A DNA stretch of 6,742 nucleotides from JBOGJG01 sp050747825 (lineage in GTDB: Bacteria; Acidobacteriota; UBA6911; RPQK01; JBOGJG01), in assembly GCA_050747825.1 (NCBI GenBank), contig JBOGJG010000031.1:1-6742 (forward strand), read 5' to 3'. Of this stretch, positions 4,438 through 6,742 are shown one piece after another. A program made the translations under genes and the position numbers. Numbering within the stretch: position 1 is the stretch's first letter; every line of letters starts with the position of its first letter. A model generated the notes under the pieces. That model was not told the DNA's origin and searched no databases. It saw nothing but the letters and a program-made list of their open reading frames with translations.

Positions 4438-6410
4438 GTCACTTACTATCCAGCTATCGGGTTGGGTGCCCTTGGCCCCAATTCCCGAATAAAGCGGCTG
4501 GCATTTAGCCTAGCAGTACCGTAACGGGTTGATGCTGGTGCGATACCTGCGCCCCTGGCTGTTGCCACTGCCATCTCCTGAGAGTTGGTGAGAATCAGCG
4601 TTCCGACTAAACCATCGGCAGGTGCTGCTTTCACTCTCGATATACCCACATAAAATAGCCGTCTCTGCTCCTCCGTATACGCTTCTTGAGCCGCTGCCGA
4701 CAAGCTTGAATCTGGCCGCATAGGTAAGAGACCCTCTACGCACCCAGCGATAATGGTAACAGGGGCACTAAGCCCCTTGCTCTTGTGAAGACTCATGATT
4801 CTGACGTCTTCAATCTCAGTAGGTACTTCAGGAGCGGCAATGGCGGAGACGAGATCAGAAAGGAAGCGTTCTCGGTCTTCTGACTCAAGTTGATCCAATA
4901 CTTCGAATGCAGTCGTTCTTATATCTCTAACGCTTGAGTCGCCGTCAGGGAACAAGAGGTCGACAACAGCTTGTAGGTTTTCGCACGATTCGAGCTGATC
5001 AAGTTCGGCAACAATTTCTCCAAATGGATTGATCAAAGGTGTTGTGTAAGCGATTGAGATATTGCCCGAGTGTAATTCGGTTAGCACTTGCCATGGCGAA
5101 AGATTGTTCTCACTACAATAATGCCTGACGCGCGAATAAGCTGGCGAACGCCAGTTGTTAGAACCCAGCCCAAGTAACCACCGTAAAGAAACACGGTCCT
5201 CGCGATTTACATATAGTTTGAGCATCGAAAATCTGCGCTGAGCTTGCGCGTCGTTTAACTCGGCTTCGGCATAATAAGATTTAACAGGAAGCTCAGCCGC
5301 TACTATGCCTTCGTAAATCGGATTTCCAATAACTCCCCGTTGGGCAAGGATGAGGATATGGCCAGGAGCTGCGCCGCTTTCAATAAGTTCTGCCACCAGA
5401 GAAACTACACCGGCAACTTCTTCATCTAGTGAACCGAATTGAATGATGCGCACATCCCCTTCCCCATTTTCAACACGCGATTCGAGTGTGCGAGGAACTG
5501 GACGAAGACGATTATGCGAAATGAGGCTATTCGCCATTTCTACCACGGTCGTAGGGCATCGGCGGCATTCCGCTAATGTCAGGTCATCTGCTTCTAGATG
5601 AACTTCGATCCATTCTCGAATACCCTCGGGATGAGCATGCTTGAAGCTGTATATAGATTGGTCATCATCTCCAACAATGCAAACGTCAGCGTCGCCAGAT
5701 AGAAGCTCAATTGCCGATTGTTCTGCCTTGTTCAAGTCTTGGTACTCGTCAACAAGCACATGTGCGTATTCAGTTTTTTCCGGCGCCGCTGGGTTCGATC
5801 TTAGGTATTCATAAAACTGTGGAATGACTTCTCCGATTAGCATTGCCTCATGAAAACGAAGCCAGTTAACTAGGTCGTTGGCAAAAGCTTGGTCGTCAGG
5901 TGTCGCAGTGAAACCTGGTTCTTCGTGCTGGAGTCTCGCCCAGGCCGCTTCGTATGCACGCAATAGCCTGCGGACAATTCGCAAGCGTCCATGCGAATTC
6001 AAGTCCACCTCTAAGGGCTTAACTTCAAATTCGTTCAGCAGGCGGGGAGTTCTGCCGGTAGCCGCGAGCACATGGTTCCGCATTAGAACCCTCAGAGCCA
6101 AGCTATGTAAGGTTGTGCCTTTCAATTTGGCACAGCCTTCAACATTCATCCCCACCAGTTCTCGGTGCAGATCTTCTGCTGCAACCCTCGTGAAGGTAAT
6201 CGGTAAGATGGATTTCGGAGCGACACCACTCTCGATAAGGCGGGCAACACGCCGCTTCATTGCAAAGGACTTTCCCGCTCCAGGACCAGCGACCACACGT
6301 AAATGTGCATTCTCCGATGCTGCTATTTCATAGGCAGAGGTACCTGCCTCTAAACCATCATCCCAACTCATAGACCGTTCCTGTACTCAAAGACTTGACG
6401 TGACGCCCAA
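4372..6410 (-). mobile_element. Gene cassette 1 (SF1 helicase cassette)
   Basis: The cassette runs from the T after the attI core cut (6410) to the G of the next core (4372), 2039 nt. It holds one gene and its attC. Its first bases TTGGGC and its own R'' box GCCCAAC are perfectly complementary, so the excised circle would carry a fully matched R''/R' pair. It occupies the first position after attI, usually the most recently inserted and most strongly expressed. It is about two to four times the size of common cassettes, and hand-counted sample lines give about 47% GC against about 65% in cassette 2. Confidence 0.9.
4446..6371 (-). CDS. UvrD/PcrA-like superfamily 1A DNA helicase, cassette-borne
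   Basis: A 641-residue ATP-dependent helicase, predicted cytoplasmic, 3'-5' on single-stranded DNA by family analogy. The core motifs are all visible: Walker A GPGAGKS (29-35), Ia LPITFTR (56-62), Ib GTTLHSLA (85-92), Walker B LVDEYQDL (206-213), III VGDDDQSIYSF (233-243), IV LAECRRCP (266-273), V IMSLHKSKGL (525-534) and VI EEQRRLFYVGISRVK (567-581). It is somewhat shorter than UvrD (about 720) and has no fused nuclease. The C-terminus (RYGTARLNASRFIRELGP, 616-633) looks like a conserved tail of a distinct helicase subfamily. ATG 6371 follows AGGA with 7 nt spacing, and the stop is 8 nt before attC. No partner gene is in the cassette. SF1 helicases occur in defence systems such as Gabija (GajB with GajA), but no GajA-like gene is present. 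A repair role is possible. The helicase call is firm; a defence function is inferred. Confidence 0.95.
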   Translation of the reverse strand: MSWDDGLEAGTSAYEIAASENAHLRVVAGPGAGKSFAMKRRVARLIESGVAPKSILPITFTRVAAEDLHRELVGMNVEGCAKLKGTTLHSLALRVLMRNHVLAATGRTPRLLNEFEVKPLEVDLNSHGRLRIVRRLLRAYEAAWARLQHEEPGFTATPDDQAFANDLVNWLRFHEAMLIGEVIPQFYEYLRSNPAAPEKTEYAHVLVDEYQDLNKAEQSAIELLSGDADVCIVGDDDQSIYSFKHAHPEGIREWIEVHLEADDLTLAECRRCPTTVVEMANSLISHNRLRPVPRTLESRVENGEGDVRIIQFGSLDEEVAGVVSLVAELIESGAAPGHILILAQRGVIGNPIYEGIVAAELPVKSYYAEAELNDAQAQRRFSMLKLYVNREDRVSLRWLLGLGSNNWRSPAYSRVRHYCSENNLSPWQVLTELHSGNISIAYTTPLINPFGEIVAELDQLESCENLQAVVDLLFPDGDSSVRDIRTTAFEVLDQLESEDRERFLSDLVSAIAAPEVPTEIEDVRIMSLHKSKGLSAPVTIIAGCVEGLLPMRPDSSLSAAAQEAYTEEQRRLFYVGISRVKAAPADGLVGTLILTNSQEMAVATARGAGIAPASTRYGTARLNASRFIRELGPRAPNPIAG

Positions 6411-6470
6411 CATAATATTATGCTGCGGATGGCTGCATATCCCGCAGCGCGATATCCCGCGCCGGTCCGC
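6405..6470 (-). other. Integron attI recombination site
   Basis: This is the primary cassette insertion site. On the minus strand the core is GTTGGGC (6411-6405), matching GTTRRRY. IntI would cut between G (6411) and TT (6410). There is no attC-like hairpin on its intI side, as expected for attI. Two perfect copies of ATATCCCGC on the + strand (6437-6445 and 6452-6460) lie 15 nt apart, in the place where the accessory integrase-binding direct repeats of attI1 lie relative to its core. A 12-bp perfect palindrome CATAATATTATG (6411-6422) abuts the core. The core is directly visible. The outer limit of attI and the role of the repeats are inferred. Confidence 0.78.
6437..6460. repeat. Paired direct repeats inside attI (candidate IntI accessory sites)
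   Basis: ATATCCCGC occurs at 6437-6445 and again at 6452-6460, with a 15-nt period. The related string GCATATC occurs again near 6469-6475. In attI1 the integrase binds two direct repeats beside the simple core site. By position these repeats are candidates for the same role, but that is inference. Confidence 0.5.
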
Positions 6471-6540
6471 ATATCACTCTTGCCCATCCGCCGAAATCAC
6501 CGCAGGTTGGACGAGTTCGCGGGTGACGGCCGCGACCGGC

Positions 6541-6569
6541 AGTATACGGTACGGATTTGTGCAAAACAA
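6541..6569 (-). promoter_or_regulatory. Candidate cassette promoter (Pc) between intI and attI
   Basis: On the minus strand a TATACT -10 hexamer (6546-6541, five of six consensus bases) lies exactly 17 nt downstream of TTGTTT (6569-6564, only TTG matching the -35). It points into the cassette array and would start transcripts near 6534, upstream of attI and cassette 1. Integron Pc promoters usually lie in intI or between intI and attI. The -10 and spacing are good and the -35 is poor, so this is a candidate only. Part of intI, where an alternative Pc may lie, is outside the window. Confidence 0.38.
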
Positions 6570-6578
6570 GGTTCTTCG

Positions 6579-6742
6579 ATGCAGCAACCGAAGCTGCTGG
6601 ACCAGGTGCGCGATACGATTCGTGTTCGCCATTACAGCATCCGCACGGAGGAGGCGTATGTCCGCTGGATCCGCAGGTTCGTCCGGTTCCACGGCACGCG
6701 CCACCCGTCCGGTCTCGGCCCTCTGGAGATCGAAGCGTTTTT
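6579..6742 (+). CDS. intI: Integron integrase IntI, N-terminal part (runs off window)
   Basis: This is the first 54 codons of an integron integrase, a tyrosine recombinase that inserts and excises gene cassettes at attI and attC. The translation starts MQQPKLLDQVRDTIRVRHYS and continues through IRTEEAYVRWIRRF and FHGTRHP. That is the conserved SAM-like N-terminal DNA-binding segment of the IntI family (PKLLDQVR, HYSxRTExAYVxWIxRF, FHxxRHP). The catalytic R-H-R-Y residues and the IntI-specific insert lie beyond the window. ATG 6579 is preceded by AAGG (6568-6571) with 7 nt spacing, and the product begins where IntI proteins usually do. The gene diverges from all cassette genes and from the attI core 168 nt away, which is the standard integron layout. 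I saw no CTGT-N8-ACAG LexA box upstream. The identification is firm; whether the full gene is intact cannot be judged here. Confidence 0.95.
   Translation, partial: MQQPKLLDQVRDTIRVRHYSIRTEEAYVRWIRRFVRFHGTRHPSGLGPLEIEAF

Noticed and set aside
5878..6333. + strand open frame of 151 codons
   Set aside because: It is opposite the helicase Walker A region; low-complexity Arg/Ser-rich shadow.
4446..6371. Helicase as GajB of a Gabija system
   Set aside because: No GajA-like OLD/TOPRIM gene is present; the cassette holds only the helicase, and the next cassette is a secreted propeller.
6480..6578. LexA operator controlling intI
   Set aside because: No CTGT-N8-ACAG match was found upstream of intI; SOS control cannot be claimed from this sequence.
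6474..6704. Minus-strand open frame of 76 codons between intI and attI
   Set aside because: It is antisense to the conserved IntI N-terminus and has no domain or good ribosome site.
1..6742. CRISPR array, rRNA, tRNA or insertion sequence
   Set aside because: No regularly spaced identical repeats, no rRNA or tRNA-like sequence and no transposase were seen; the only related repeats are the three attC sites and the attI repeats.

Overview
The window is the attI-proximal end of a bacterial integron: a cassette platform plus three complete gene cassettes and the first bases of a fourth. At the right edge (from 6579, + strand) is the N-terminus of an integron integrase (IntI). To its left is an attI site with a core at 6405-6411. 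All cassette genes lie on the minus strand, pointing away from intI, as in a normal integron. Each cassette ends in an attC site that folds as a hairpin with R''/R' boxes and the usual unpaired G: attC at 4366-4437, 2829-2894 and 127-188. The attC sites and intI fix the interpretation. High GC in most of the window and the IntI sequence suggest a proteobacterial or other environmental Gram-negative host, but the sequence does not fix a species, nor whether the integron is chromosomal or mobile.

Layout from attI leftwards. Cassette 1 (6410-4372, about 2.04 kb) carries one gene, a 641-residue UvrD/PcrA-like superfamily 1 helicase with all core motifs. It is visibly AT-richer than its neighbours. 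Cassette 2 (4371-2835, about 1.54 kb) carries a secreted six-Asp-box (BNR, sialidase-like) beta-propeller protein. Cassette 3 (2834-133, about 2.70 kb) is a two-gene type II restriction-modification cassette: a XamI-like endonuclease followed 5 nt later by a gamma-class N6-adenine DNA methyltransferase whose stop codon sits inside the attC R'' box. Cassette 4 (from 132 leftwards) shows only a Shine-Dalgarno sequence, an ATG and about 24 codons of a signal-peptide-like N-terminus.

How the parts work together. IntI would insert cassettes at attI and excise or shuffle them through attC. A candidate promoter between intI and attI (6541-6569) could drive the array leftwards, so the helicase is the most exposed to expression. 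Two of the three complete cassettes look defence-related: a restriction-modification system, and an orphan helicase of a class often recruited to antiphage systems. The most novel candidate is the single-gene helicase cassette. Also worth testing is a recurring arrangement in which the frame through each cassette leader stays open from the core site and ends in a TGA overlapping the gene's ATG (ATGA), which suggests translational coupling across cassette junctions.
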